NCBI GenBank assembly: GCA_035578155.1
Contig: JAPWDM010000022.1
Location: forward strand, 2,419,076-2,483,075
Length of the DNA: 64,000 bases
DNA from: Brachynemurus nebulosus
Taxonomy: Eukaryota > Arthropoda > Insecta > Neuroptera > Myrmeleontidae
Direction of reading: 5' to 3'
The translations under genes were made by a program, and so were the position numbers. Shown one piece after another: positions 38,379 through 49,726 of the stretch. The stretch's first letter is position 1; each line of letters begins with the position of its first letter. Under the pieces are notes generated by a model that had not been told where the DNA came from, did no database searches, and saw nothing but the letters and a program-made list of their open reading frames with translations.

Positions 38379-39390
38379 TATGAAATATCCCAGTATCATT
38401 GTCCGCGTACTATTGATTATAGAAATTTGTTTCATTTACCCGTGGCTTCACCCGCGTGACTTTTAAATTATGACATCATTTTAATACGTTTAAAATAATT
38501 GTATCGTGCCACTATTAACGGCTATCATTTTTTTTTTTTTTGGTAATTTTCCCACAAAAATAAAATGTTTTTTTCGATGTAAAAAGTAGTCTGTATTTTT
38601 TATCGTCTCCTCTGTTAACAGTATACAAAGTTAGAAACCAGTCACCGGCTTTTTAATAGTCAACGGTCATAATTGAATACATTTTCCCGCGGAAATTTCG
38701 TGACCCAAGAACACTACCAGAAGTAGGTTGTACCTAGGGAGCGCCGCGGATCCAAAAAGCTTAGGAACCGCTATTGTACTAATAACTCTCGTAACAACGA
38801 ATAATACAACTATAAACCATTTCTTTCAAATAGTACAATACAATTGATGACAGTATTGTATATGTCTGTTTAAACAATAAACAGTAACAACGGAAAAAAG
38901 AAAACTTGTATGTATTATTTTTTAATTAACTAACTATGTATTCATTCAAGCGTTAAGCAGAAAAACAAATTTTTAGAAAAGCAAGAAACAATAAGAATAG
39001 GACAGACAAAAACAAACAAATAAAGAAGAAGACATAGCATTTTTATTGCTTCAAATAAAATAAATTGTCATTTAATTTTATTATTTACCTTTTAATTGAC
39101 AAACACAACAACCCGGAGCCGCGTATATGCTAAGCAGGCTGGGCAACATTGAAAAATCTCATGTATTTTATTGTCAATTAGGAATTAAAATAAGTTTATA
39201 TCGGCTTTTATGAGTTTTTTGAACTACAAAATATTTTAAAAGAATTTTAAACGTTTTCAGTTTATCAAAATATCCAATAACATTTTTAACACTTTACGGT
39301 CCGCGTTCACAGCATCTGTAAATAGCCACAACAATCGCAGAGGCCGATCGCGATCAGTACCAACTTTTTTTTGTCTCCTTTCCTTTTTAT
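38379..39390. other. Gene-free stretch with traces of mobile-element ends
   Basis: At 38440-38462 'ACCCGTGGCTTCACCCGCGT' reads, on the minus strand, like a degenerate Helitron 3' end without a CTAG. At 38740-38778 'AAGCTTAGGAACCGCTATTG' reads, on the minus strand, like the CA..GCGGTTCC end of some hAT elements, with no partner found. Otherwise nothing. Confidence 0.35.
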
Positions 39391-39513
39391 TAGTCGAATT
39401 TTCTCCGAAAAATTAGACTTATACAGTCTATACGATAAGAGCTGCGAGAGGCGAGAGTAGGGGCGCTATCCGTTTTCGGACCCGTAGAACACGAATATGT
39501 AGAAAAAAAAATG

Positions 39514-39602
<89 letters not shown>

Positions 39603-41102
39603 CCCGCCACCTTTTAATTTGTGTAGGGCCCCCCTATGGAAGTTAAGAGATGAAATTTGGTAAATGGGGCTCATTTTCGAGGCACCTCATACTATCAAAG
39701 TGGGGTTAAATTTTGGGCAAATTTTTTTTCTGACCCGACCTTTAAGGGGGTGGTGGGGGGCGGAAAAGCAATAAAACTTTTCCAAACCGGTTTTTTAAAT
39801 AATGTTTCGGTCAATTATCTACAACATATCCAAAATTCAGCTTCCTAGGATGATATGGTGGGAGTAGAGGGGGGAAAAACGATTTTCGCTAGATCTAACA
39901 GGCCCCCAGCCCCCCAGAATTAACGTAGAGGGTTGAAATTTGGTGTGTTGATAAAGTTCGTACCTAGGTTGTGCTTTTTGGAGGTTTTAATATTTTACCT
40001 CCACCCACCTCATTTTTAAGCTACAATTTCAAGCATTTTCGACGTTTTCGAAGTTTGTACCACTCGCACAGGTCACCCGAATAAACCTAGAGGGCTGAAA
40101 TTTTGTATTCGGATTGAGTTAGTATCAAGGGGGTGCCTTTTGGGGGTCTCGACTTTTAACCCCTACCCCCACCATTTTTATACCCAAAAGAACATGATTT
40201 TTCTTGTTTTTTAACAGTTTCGTTCGGGTCAAAATCTCCCCAAATAAACCTAGAGGGCTGAAATTTGGTGTACAGGTTAAGCTAATAGCCAGACACTGTT
40301 TTTTGGAGGTTTCAACTTTTAACCCTTACCCCCACGATTTTTACGCCAATATTTCCTTAATTTTTTTGCTTGTTTTCTAACACGTCTAGAGACTCCATAA
40401 GGAAACCTAGAGGGCTGAAATTTTGTACGTGTATTCAGTTAGTATCCAGCTAGTACCTTGTAGGGAGTCCGCATCACTTTTCCCCCCACTTCTCCCATTT
40501 TTACATCGGAATTGAATGCTATTGTTAAATGTGTTTTAAAAGCATTATGTTTATTCTAAATACAAGTAGGCGAATAGTAATTTTAAAAAATTTAAAAAAA
40601 AGTGAACTTACTTTTATGACAAATGAAATACATACATATTAAGTAATTTAAAAATGTTATTAAAGTCACTGTTTATTTATAAATTAGGAATTTTGGATTT
40701 TTAGTATTTATAAAATAGAAATTTTGGATTTTTTTGGAAAGAAAAAATATCTTTATAAAGGCCTTCCAGTTTACTATTTAAGGTCCTTTTTTAATTTTTA
40801 AAACTAAAACACAAAGGCAATTAGCGGATAAACATGGGCAGGAATGTCCTCGTACGAATTGTGTTGGCTTTTTTTCTGCTACCTGTTTTCGGCACAAAAT
40901 TGAAATTTACTGAGATACAGCCCTTAAATACTTAAAACCTTTTTTTAAAGCCTCGATCAGCCGAACACTCATCACCAGTTTTGAAACCAACAAAATGACA
41001 ATTCGGTTGTAGACTTTCAATCACATTTCGCTTGTAGACATTCAATACCGAAGATGAAGGGGAAAATTCGACTACCGTGATGGGGCCCCGCTGCTCACGG
41101 CG
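39391..41102 (+). mobile_element. Helentron-type non-autonomous element (HINE-like family A), copy 2
   Basis: The 5' end TAGTCGAATTTTCTCC pairs with the 3' subterminal repeat GGAAAATTCGACTA (about 41061-41074), followed by the hairpin CCGTGA / TCACGG (41075-41100), CG and a T-run. After a 130-bp head comes (TA)n (39518-39599), then 'GGGCCCCCCTATGGAAGTTA'. Diverged tandem units of about 160 bp follow (about 39905, 40080, 40245 and 40400), each with 'CTAGAGGGCTGAAATTT' and a run of C. A 300-bp 3' module precedes the terminal hairpin. The open frames in the head and microsatellite are artefacts. No Rep/helicase coding. Confidence 0.7.
39518..39599. repeat. (TA)n microsatellite inside HINE-like copy 2
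   Basis: About 80 bp of pure TA, about 125 bp from the element's 5' end, at the same relative position as in the other copies. Confidence 0.95.
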
Positions 41103-41166
41103 TTTTTATATTTGTATTAAAGTGACTATATTAACTTTGGTTTGTTTATCTAATTTTGCCTCACCA

Positions 41167-42858
41167 TCAGTACCCATAAATAAAATAGAACGGTCTGTCT
41201 GTGTCTTCGAATTTTTAAGTATTATAGTATGTTTTTCAGTTAGCAAATTCGACATATATCCCAAATATACCTTTAAAAATTTTTTTGTCTGCCTGTCTGT
41301 TTGTACGAACCGATTTAACTCAAAAACTATTAAAGTTATTGAGTTAAAATTTACAGGGAATATAGATATTAGCCGCCCAATCAATCCTAGCCACATTTTA
41401 ATGTGATCCCCAAAATGGTTATGTACAGGGTGATTCAAATAGCACCTTCATTAAAAGTTTATGGTCTTCAAAATAAAGTAAATTTTTGAAAATTTGGTTA
41501 TAGAAGTTTTCAGTTATGAAGATTTTAATAAATTAAAGTATTTTTAACTTAGTGCCATTTCCGGTTATACCGGAAGTTGACACCAAATTTGTAATTTGAA
41601 GCTTTTTGTCTACAAGTTTCAATCCGCTGGAAATTGTTACTAATTATCTATGTAACAGTGACATTTCAGCTTTTTGACTTGATACAGGGTGGTCACGTCA
41701 GGCATTTTTTTAAAATATTTTTTGTTTATTGTGCAAATCTTTATTTTTTGTCCGATTTGTTTCGGAATAATTGATTTAAAGTAGCTTTACTCACAGTTAA
41801 GATAATTTTACACCCATAAAACTGGAGGGCATAGTCAAAGGAGGTCAAAAATAAATTAATGAATACATGTTTCAACACTTTTTGAAAATTAATCCTGTAA
41901 AGAGTAAAATAGGGAATATACGCAAAAAAATGGGGGAGAAGTCAAACTTTACATTTTCAACGCCTATTGTTCTAGCGTCTCCAATAATGAGTCAATTACT
42001 TTAGGAAATGTTCAAATATAATGCAAACAGACTTATAGGGGATGTAGGGATTTAAATTTTCCAGTAGGAATAGGGAGGATACTTATTTATAGAAAAGTCT
42101 ACAAAATATTTGGTATTTTAAAATTATGTAATATTTGAGTATTTTAAATAATCATACTTTTTTTACTTCTATACCAAATTCATTGACACCTTCTTAATAG
42201 GCTTACTTTAGATTTTTAATCTATGTTATATGCTTGAAGAAATGACCAATTAGTTTTTGAAAATTTTCAATTGTGCCTAGATAACGAGCCAAAGGGAGAA
42301 ATTAAAAATAAAGAGGATTGATGAGTGAGCTTACAAATAAATAAAGCCTATCATTTCAGCTTGTCGGTGATTCTCGCGTGATGCACGGGACATTTTTGCA
42401 ACAAAAACATTTTTTTTTTAAAAAATGAAATGAATGACAAACAAAACAAAAAGTTTATAACATGGGGCAACTAGATTAAAATTTTTTGAGCATATTTTAA
42501 TTTACATATATCTGAAATGCAGTACTCCAAATATAAGACATAAACTTCGTTCTGTACGATGTCCCGTGCGTCACGTGAGTTTATGTCTTATATCTTGAGT
42601 ACTGGACTGCAGATAAAAATTAAAATTTGCTCAGAAGATTTTAATTCAATTTCTGCGTATTATAAACATTCTGTTTTGTTTATTATTAATTGCATTTTTT
42701 ATGAAAAAATATTTTTGTTGCAAAAATGTCCCGTGCGTCACGCAAGAATCGCCCTTATGATAAGAAAATAGGGGCAAAATATTTTAGCAAACAACCTAAA
42801 AAGAATTACCTTTACTAAATTACGAAATTCACGCTTGCGAGCCGCGGGTGACAGCTAG
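41167..42858 (+). mobile_element. Helitron-like non-autonomous repeat (family B), copy 3, internally deleted and interrupted
   Basis: Starts A|TCAGTACCCATAAATAAAAT and ends CTAG|T at 42855-42858. Compared with copy 4 it lacks about 700 bp: at about 41757 it jumps to the block that in copy 4 begins near 44162. It also carries the hairpin element at 42363-42753. It begins only 64 bp after the end of HINE-like copy 2. Confidence 0.65.
42363..42753. mobile_element. Hairpin miniature element inserted in family B copy 3
   Basis: Nearly the whole 390 bp folds on itself. The ends 'CGATTCTTGCGTGACGCACG' (right, complemented) and 'TGATTCTCGCGTGATGCACG' (left) run about 50 bp, then arms of about 190 bp continue through 'ATAAGACATAAACT' / 'AGTTTATGTCTTAT'. 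The central loop again contains GATGTCCCGTGCGTCACG. Copy 4 of family B shows the empty site 'TTTCAGCTTATGATAAG' near 44755. The duplication appears to be only 2-4 bp (CTT or TTA), so PIF/Harbinger is possible. Confidence 0.7.
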
Positions 42859-42887
42859 TTGGTTAATAGTATACTACTTTTAATTAA

Positions 42888-44867
42888 TCAATACCTATAA
42901 ATTAAATAGAAGGGTCTGTCTGTGATTTTTAGGTATTAATGTATTTGCCAGTTAGCAAATTCGACATAAATACCAAATATAACTTTAAAAATTTTTTCGT
43001 CTGTCTGTCTGTTTGTACGAACCGATTTAACTCAAAAACTATTAAAGTTATTGAGTTGAAATTTACACGGAGTATAGATATTAACCTCCCGATCAATCTT
43101 AGCCACATTTTAATGTGATCTCCCAAATGCTTATGTACAGGATGATTCAAAAAAATTTTCATTAAAAGTTTATGATCTTCTAAATAAAATTGATTTTTAA
43201 AATTTGGTTATAGAAGTTCTCAATTATGAAGATTTTGATTAAAATATTTTTAACTTGGTGCCATTTACGGTTATACCGGAAGTTGACACCAAATTTGTTA
43301 TTTGAAGTTTTTTTGACAGCAAATTTGAATTCGCTGGAAATTGTTATTAATATTCTGTGACAGTGACATTTCAGCTTTTTGAGTTGATACAGGGCGGTCA
43401 CATAAAGCATTTTTTTTAAATATTTTTTGTTTATTGTGCAAATCTTTCTTTTTTCAAATGAATCACCTATATTTTTTATCATAATTATGTAGAAAAATGT
43501 AAAGTTTATTTATTACTGTAAGATATTCTTATACCTAAAACTGATATTTTGGAAGTTACATAGAATTTATATAATAAAATGATCAGTTAGGTTTTCCATG
43601 GGCCCGGCTGACATAAAAACCACGGGACAGATTTCAGTAAAACTTTATAAATTTATTCCTTAAACGCTTCACCATCTCAACATCGACAACATCTCCAGTC
43701 AAAATTATCACAATATTCTTTATGTGGTTTGATATGTTCAAGACAAAAGTTGATATATCAGAAGTACTCCTTTAACAATAAACGGAAACAAAAGAAAGAA
43801 AAACAAAAGATTACGTTAAAATTAATATTTAGAAATTTAAATGTTAACTTCAAAGCTTTTTTACTAAAATTTCACTTTAGAGAAGGATAGTAGTAAAGTT
43901 TAATTACGGAGAAACTGATCATAATTTTAAAAAGTCCACCAGGTTTCTGGGTTCCCGAAACGGATTTAAAATTGAATTAATTTTCCTACCATCAAATGGA
44001 AATTTATAGAAAGATGTCAGAGTGTGAAAATTAGATACATTAATGGTTACTTCCGAGTCATTTGGCGAGCGGAGCAAAGCATTAAATGGAATTTATCTTT
44101 TATAGAATTTTGAACTGTTGGGCAAGCGAAGCCAAGCACTTTAAAAAACTGATTTGAAACTAAATTTTTCCGATTTGTTTGGGAATAACTAATTTAGAGT
44201 AGTTTTACTGACAGTTGAGATAATTTTACACGAATGAGACTGGAGGGCATAGTTGTCAAAAATAAGGTTAATGAGCACATGTTTCAACACTTTTTGAAAA
44301 TTAATTCTGTAAAGAGTAAAATAGGGAATAAACGCAAAAAATTGGGGAAGAAGTCAAACTTTACATTTTCAACGCCTATTGTTCTAGCGTCTCCAATAAT
44401 GAGTCAATTACTTTGGGAAATGTTCAAATACAATGCAAACAGACTTATAGAGGATGTAGGGATTTAAATTTTCCAATAGGAATAGGGAGGATACTTATTT
44501 AGAATAAAGATATGTTAAAAATATGTAATATGTGATTATTTTAAATCAACATACTTTTTTTACTTCTATACCAAATTCATTTACACCTTCTTAATAGGCT
44601 TAATTTAGATTTTTAATCTATGGTATAAGTATGCTTGAAAAAATGACCATTTAGTTTTTGAAAATTTTCAATTACTCCTAAATAACTAGCCAAAGAGAGA
44701 AATTAAAAATAAAGAGGATTGATGAGTAAGCTTATGAATAAATAAAATCTATGATTTCAGCTTATGATAAGAAAATATAGGGGCAAAATATTTTAACAAA
44801 CTACATAAAATAATTACCTCTACTAATTTACGAAATTCACGCTTGCGAAGCCGCGGGTAACAGCTAG
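42888..44867 (+). mobile_element. Helitron-like non-autonomous repeat (family B), copy 4 (longest)
   Basis: Starts A|TCAATACCTATAAATTAAAT and ends 'GCGAAGCCGCGGGTAACAG' CTAG (44864-44867) before T. It is in head-to-tail tandem with copy 3, with a 29-bp spacer. All blocks of copy 2 are present in the same order. The peptide starting at 43162 on the minus strand resembles those of the other copies only because the DNA is repeated. No Helitron Rep/helicase coding is visible. Confidence 0.65.
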
Positions 44868-46855
44868 TTGGAAATATATTAAAATTTCATTTGTTCAGGG
44901 GATTTTCGCTAAAAGTCCATCACTGAGTTTTTTCACGATCACATAACTTGCTCTGTAGACATGCAATGTATATAGGGCCAATTAAAAATACTTATCGTAG
45001 GTACCTTAAACAGATAATGAGAGCGTATTGTATTATGAAAAATAATGTAAAATATTAAAGGAAAGTATTCTAGTTATCCTGTGGACCCAGTTAGGCACAT
45101 TATTATTAATCGACAAATACTGGATACAAAATGAAAATGTGTTATTCATACATACATATAAATATTAACATCGACAGACGTCGTTAAAAGTAGTTATTGA
45201 CAAGTCAATTTAATATAATTATTATAATAAATACTGATATTAACTTTAATTATAAATTATAATCCATGATCAAGCGAATTTCAAAATTACTTTCCTATAT
45301 AACAATGCCCAAACAAATAATACAAAATTTAATCTATGTGCCAATATCGTTTACATATTTGTTTTTACTTATGTGAATCAAATAGTTTACATTATAATTT
45401 GTAATATGTAGATACTGTAATAGAAAATTCATATGTTGGTATTTATAATATTATATACGTAAAATGATCTGATTTAAACAATTTTCGATATTTATTCAAT
45501 AATAGTATGGTGAAATTCCAATTAATTTAATTAACCGGTATCCCCTTCAGAAAAACAAGTAGTTTGCAGACTTTTAATTTTAACGAAAAGATTTTAGTCC
45601 TAAATTTGAATGAATAAATTAATATTGTAAATAAATTTCGATTCAAAACTCCCTTCGCATGTAGATCAACAAAACACTCGTCGTATCCCACATAACTTAA
45701 AATGTCCAAAAACTGTCGCCTACTGCCCTTGGGACTTAATACTGGAGATCCCAAATATTTACATTTCAAAGAGAATAATGTCAAGCAAAAGTAAGGATTT
45801 GCGCTCCAAACCGCTTTCTATAGATCTAGTTTATAACCAATTTAAAATCGTTGAAATTTTAATTATTAAAATCAAATAAAAAAAAATCAAGACAGCCAAG
45901 TTTTGTCATTTGACTGTGATTGCGCACCACGCAATATACAAAATTATACTATTCTCAATTACGTGCAGTTAAAACTACGTCACTTTTCCCTAACCATTGT
46001 TCCTGTATTGATATGCAACGCAAAAATTTTCATTTTTTTTTTTTGGTGTGAATTTAGTCGGGTCTGTTTATGCTTCATATAGCTCTGTTTATACTATACC
46101 AACATAAATTATTAATATATTATAACTAAATACAGAAATCAAAATGACAATATCTCACAAAGTGGGGGTTAATGGGATCACGATGGGATAAAAGCCTAGT
46201 TCAAACGAATATTTAAGTAGATAGTCGGGTAGATAGAATATGATAGCTAATGCATATTACAATATCATAATTGTTTGGATGTTATTATACATGTGTATTT
46301 AACTCATTAATTGTTCGAGGATAATGTAACTATATATTGAATTGTTAATGTAACTATTTATGGCTTTATGAAAGGATTAGATAGAATATGTATTTAAATA
46401 TATGACGAGATATCCAAAAGTACGTATTTTTTATGCAGATAAAAAATGGACATAAATTACACAGTAAAATATATTTAAATGCGTGATGCACAGCAGGCTT
46501 TAAACGAATAAAATACACAGGAATAACCAGACAGCGTAGCAATTATTAACTATAAATAGTTAACAGTATACGGAGGGGCTCAGAACAAAAGTTACTCAAG
46601 TACATTATATCATATTCAACATCATTTTGATAGAACTAACAAGGAAATATTCTGAAGTGTCCCTCTCCGATTTCTATTTCCGATGATACTGAGATATGTT
46701 ATTCTTTGTAAATAATAAACCAATATTTTCTTCGCAAAAATACCACTTTTATTTTGAAACAGCGACAATATTGTTTCGAACTGTCATGTCAGTTCATTTT
46801 CAAACAAAATAAAAAATACATTCGATGCATGCCTTATCTACCTATACTTATAGGT
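44868..46855. other. Gene-free AT-rich stretch
   Basis: No gene recognised. An 85-codon minus-strand open frame at 45527-45784 has no known motif. Near 46835-46870 the phrase 'TCTACCTATACTTAT' is tandemly doubled at the left edge of the Penelope palindrome. Confidence 0.4.
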
Positions 46856-47109
46856 TTATCTACCTATACTTATGAAGGGGGCGTGGTATGTGATGTGGAA
46901 ATGGAAGGGGTGGGAGTAGTAGGAGAATCCGAAAATCAAGAAAAACAACATTACATTACATGTGACAAGAGGCAAACCATCACGTGACAAAAGATTGAAC
47001 TTGAAATTGACAAAAAGGCAATGATACAGTGAATACAGTTTTAAAGAGAAATTAAAATTTAAATAAGTTATAAGTAATATTGAAAATAAAATTGAATTTT
47101 AAATATCGG

Positions 47110-47400
47110 TGTAATCATTTAAAAGGTCGTCGGAGCTATGTTTATTTATTTCTATTGCTTCTAAGATTGTTAACTTCTGTCCTTTGCTTGCCTCGTGTAA
47201 CACTGTAATTTCCCGTTCTGGTTTGTGTCCGGTGTCTATTAAATGCATCGCAAAAACAAAGTCGGATTTCTTATTTCTATACGACCTGAAATGCTCTGTT
47301 TTCGGGTTTCAAAGTTTGTGCCAGTTGGACCGATGTAAAAACCATTACAATCTTGGCAGTTTAATTTTCAGATACCCGATTTTCTAAGTTTATCAATTTT
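47110..47400 (-). pseudogene. GIY-YIG endonuclease-like segment of Penelope-like element, left half
   Basis: On the minus strand it encodes NCQDCNGFYIGPTG, matching the C-x2-C..G-x-Y-I-G-x-T start of Penelope endonucleases, then shifts frame and continues with HLIDTGHKPEREI and EAIEINKHSSDD, the conserved C-terminal end. One frameshift and a stop separate the two parts, so it is inactive. Confidence 0.7.
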
Positions 47401-47601
47401 TGTTTTATTCTTATAATATATTAAGTTTCCTAGATTAAAGCCTGATTTGAATGCTATATTTATGTTTGATTTTTCTAGAATTTTTTTAATTTTATCTGAA
47501 ATTTTACCAAAATATGTTATAGTTTTAAAGTTAGTTTTTGGTTCTGGTTTAACGTAGAGGTAGATTTCTTTTAAGATTTGTCTAAGTTCTTTCTTAGCTA
47601 T

Positions 47602-47844
47602 TTATTTATCCATTAGGTTTGAATTATATCCGTTATTTTTCGCTATTATTTTAAGATTATTTATTTCTTTTTTAAAATTTTCTTCCGACAAAGGTATATT
47701 AAACGCTCGGTGGATCATTGAATTATAGGCTGCGACATTATATTGATATGGACTTATTGAATCATTTGGAATTGTAACACATGAGTAAAATGGTTTTCTA
47801 TATATATTGAAATCAAGCTTATTGTTAATTTTGGTTATAGCCAA
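47602..47844 (-). pseudogene. Penelope-like reverse transcriptase thumb segment, left half
   Basis: Continues from the YVDD part after a frameshift near 47850. Motifs typical of the Penelope thumb are visible: NNKLDFNIYRKP, then IHRAFNIPLSEENFKKEI and an IAKNNGYN stretch. A stop at 47602 ends it. About 200 bp further left (47380-47600) there are degraded linker residues matching the right half, such as a KTNFKTI-like block. Confidence 0.7.
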
Positions 47845-47855
47845 ATCTAAAAAGT

Positions 47856-48287
47856 TTATGCTATTTTCTTGTTTACTTCTATGTCAAACTGAATTTTTGG
47901 GTCTAATGAATTTAATGAGTCTACAAATTTTTCTAGCTGGCGAATCGATCCATCGAAGCCTATAATTATGTCATCCACGTATCTATACCAAAATTTTACA
48001 TATTGTTTGGTTTCATCATTATTTCTCCTATGTTCGACATATAAATTTCTGCCAACAGGGGGTTCAGAGGTGATCCATTGAAGTGACACTTGTCTGTCGG
48101 AAGAATTTATTGCCGAAACTCAAAGTAATTTTGTTTTAAAATTGTATTAACGATGTTGATTAACTCGGGTTGTTTTACTGGATTTTTTATCTTATTGTTT
48201 ATTATTTCGCTAATCAAGCTTAGACACTCCTTGATAGAAGTGTTAATGAACATACTACGCACGCCAGTTTGTACCAACCGGGAAAGT
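47856..48287 (-). pseudogene. Penelope-like reverse transcriptase fragment, left half
   Basis: Reads from the palindrome centre leftwards. A region like motif A of Penelope reverse transcriptases is recognisable (VRSMFINTSIKE, where a D-V-x-S-L-F/Y-T-N-I-P pattern is expected, so the catalytic Asp appears lost). It is followed by a helix-rich segment ending KQNYFEF, a disrupted motif B, and the catalytic YVDD within KFWYRYVDDIIIGFDGS. The frame shifts between KQNYFEF and the YVDD part near 48100. The N-terminal half of the domain is absent. Confidence 0.7.
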
Positions 48288-48717
48288 TTATCCAACTGGC
48301 GTCCTTGGATGTGCGTAATGTGTTCAGCAATATTTCTACCAAGGAGTGTCTTGATTAGCAAAATAATAAACAATAAGATAAAAAATTCAGTAAAATAATC
48401 CGAATTAATCAACACCTTTAATACAATTTTAAAACAAAACTACTTTGAGTTTCGGCAATAAATTCTTCCGACAGACAAGTGGCTTTTCAATGGGATCACC
48501 TCTGAGCCCTCTGTTGGCAGAAAATATGTCGAACTTAGAAGAAATAATAATGTACAACACACTAACCAAAAAACATGTAAAATTTTGGTATAGATACGTG
48601 GATGACATAATTATGGGCTTCGATGGATCGATTCGCCAGCTAGAAAAATTTGTAGAGTCATTAAATTCATTAGACGCAAAAATTCAATTTGACTTAAAAT
48701 TAGAGAGAAAAAGATAA
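48287..48717 (+). pseudogene. Penelope-like reverse transcriptase fragment, right half
   Basis: Mirror copy of the left half. It keeps a better motif B, QTSGFSMGSPLSPLLAEN (48472-48525), and the catalytic KFWYRYVDDIIMGF, then ends in a stop after KLERKR at 48717. In the interval between motif B and YVDD the usual residues are shortened, probably by a small deletion. Confidence 0.7.
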
Positions 48718-48739
48718 TAGTATAAACTTTTTATATTTG

Positions 48740-49200
48740 ACTATAACCAAAATTAACAATAAGCTTGATTTCAATATATATAGAAAACCATCTTAATCAT
48801 GTGTTACAATTCCAAATGATTCAGTAACATCATATCAACATAAAGTCACAGCCTAAAATTCAATGATCCACCGAGCGTTTAATGTAACTTTGTCGAAAGA
48901 AAATTTAAAAAAAAAATTAATAATATTAAAACAATAGCGAATAATAACGTATATAATTCAATCGATCTAATCGATAAATTAAGAGCTAAGAAAGAATTTA
49001 AAGAAATCTTAAAAGAAATCTACCCCTCCGTTAAACCAGAACCAAAAACTAACTTTAAAACTATAGCATATTTTGGTAAAATATCAGATAAAATTAAAAA
49101 TATTCTAGCAAAATCAAACTTAAATATAGCATTCAAATCAGGCTTTAATCTAGGAAACTTAATGTATAACAATAAAACAAAAATTGATAAACTTAAAGAA
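48740..49200 (+). pseudogene. Degraded thumb and linker of the right Penelope-like half
   Basis: Nucleotide match to the complement of 47380-47850, including 'AATAAGCTTGATTTCAATAT' and 'CAGAACCAAAAACTAACTTT'. Stops and frameshifts break it. Encoded pieces such as TKINNKLDFNIY and PEPKTNFKTIAYFGKI are recognisable. Confidence 0.6.
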
Positions 49201-49445
49201 TCGGATATGTACTAATTTAAACTGCCAAGATTGTAATGGTTTTTACATCGGTCAAACTGGCTGAAATTTTGAAAACCCGGAGAGCAGAGCATTTCAGGTC
49301 GTATATATAATAAGAAATCCGACTCTTCTTTCGCGTGGCCTTTAATAGACACCGCACACACACCAGAACGGGGAATTAGAGTGTTACGCGAGGCAAGCAA
49401 AGGACAGAACTATCTTAGAAGCAATAGAAATAAATAAGCATAGCT
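49200..49445 (+). pseudogene. GIY-YIG endonuclease-like segment of Penelope-like element, right half
   Basis: Encodes NLNCQDCNGFYIGQTG (C-x2-C, then the GFYIG form of GIY-YIG) followed at once by a stop, then in other frames an ESRAFQV block and ILEAIEINKHSSDHH. This is the same domain as in the left half, broken at different points. Confidence 0.7.
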
Positions 49446-49726
49446 CCGACCACCATTTAAATGAATAGACCGATATTTACAATTCAACTTTATTTTCAAT
49501 GTTAGTTATTTAAATTTTAATTTCTGCTTAAAACTGTATTCACTGTATTATTGTCTTTTTGTCAATTTCAATTTCAGTCTTTTGTCATGTGTTTGTTTGC
49601 CTCTTGCCAGATGTAATGTTATCTTGTTTTTCTTGATTTTCGGATTCTCCTACTATTCCCATCCCTTCCACTTCCACATCACATATCACGCCCCCTTCGT
49701 AAGTAGAGGTAGATAAAATTAGTATA

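Larger units (their letters stand above)
46856..49718. mobile_element. Head-to-head pair of truncated Penelope-like elements forming a 2.86-kb palindrome
   Basis: The left half on the minus strand and the right half on the plus strand carry the same sequence, with symmetry centre near 48287. Outer ends are 'TTTATCTACCTATACTTATG' (left) and, complemented, 'TTTTATCTACCTCTACTTACG' minus a few differences (right). Each half contains, outward from the centre, the palm and thumb of a reverse transcriptase, then a GIY-YIG endonuclease-like part, then about 250 bp of non-coding DNA. Penelope-like elements combine exactly these two domains and are known for inverted, partly duplicated copies. Both halves lack the N-terminal part and have stops and frameshifts, so neither is active. 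Confidence 0.8.

Noticed and set aside
38740..38778. A hAT-like end 'AAGCTTAGGAACCGCTATTG' and another at 55724
   Set aside because: No complementary partner end or 8-bp duplication was found for either, so I do not call elements.
39390..39674. Minus-strand frames across the head of HINE-like copy 2 and a similar one at 53162-53422
   Set aside because: They share a peptide only because the DNA is repeated. They run through (TA)n and lack any motif.
45527..45784. An 85-codon minus-strand frame
   Set aside because: No motif and no splice or element context that I could support.
47184..47387. Plus-strand frame over the left Penelope half, and the minus-strand frame at 49212-49400
   Set aside because: Both are antisense to the GIY-YIG-like coding segments and mirror each other through the palindrome.
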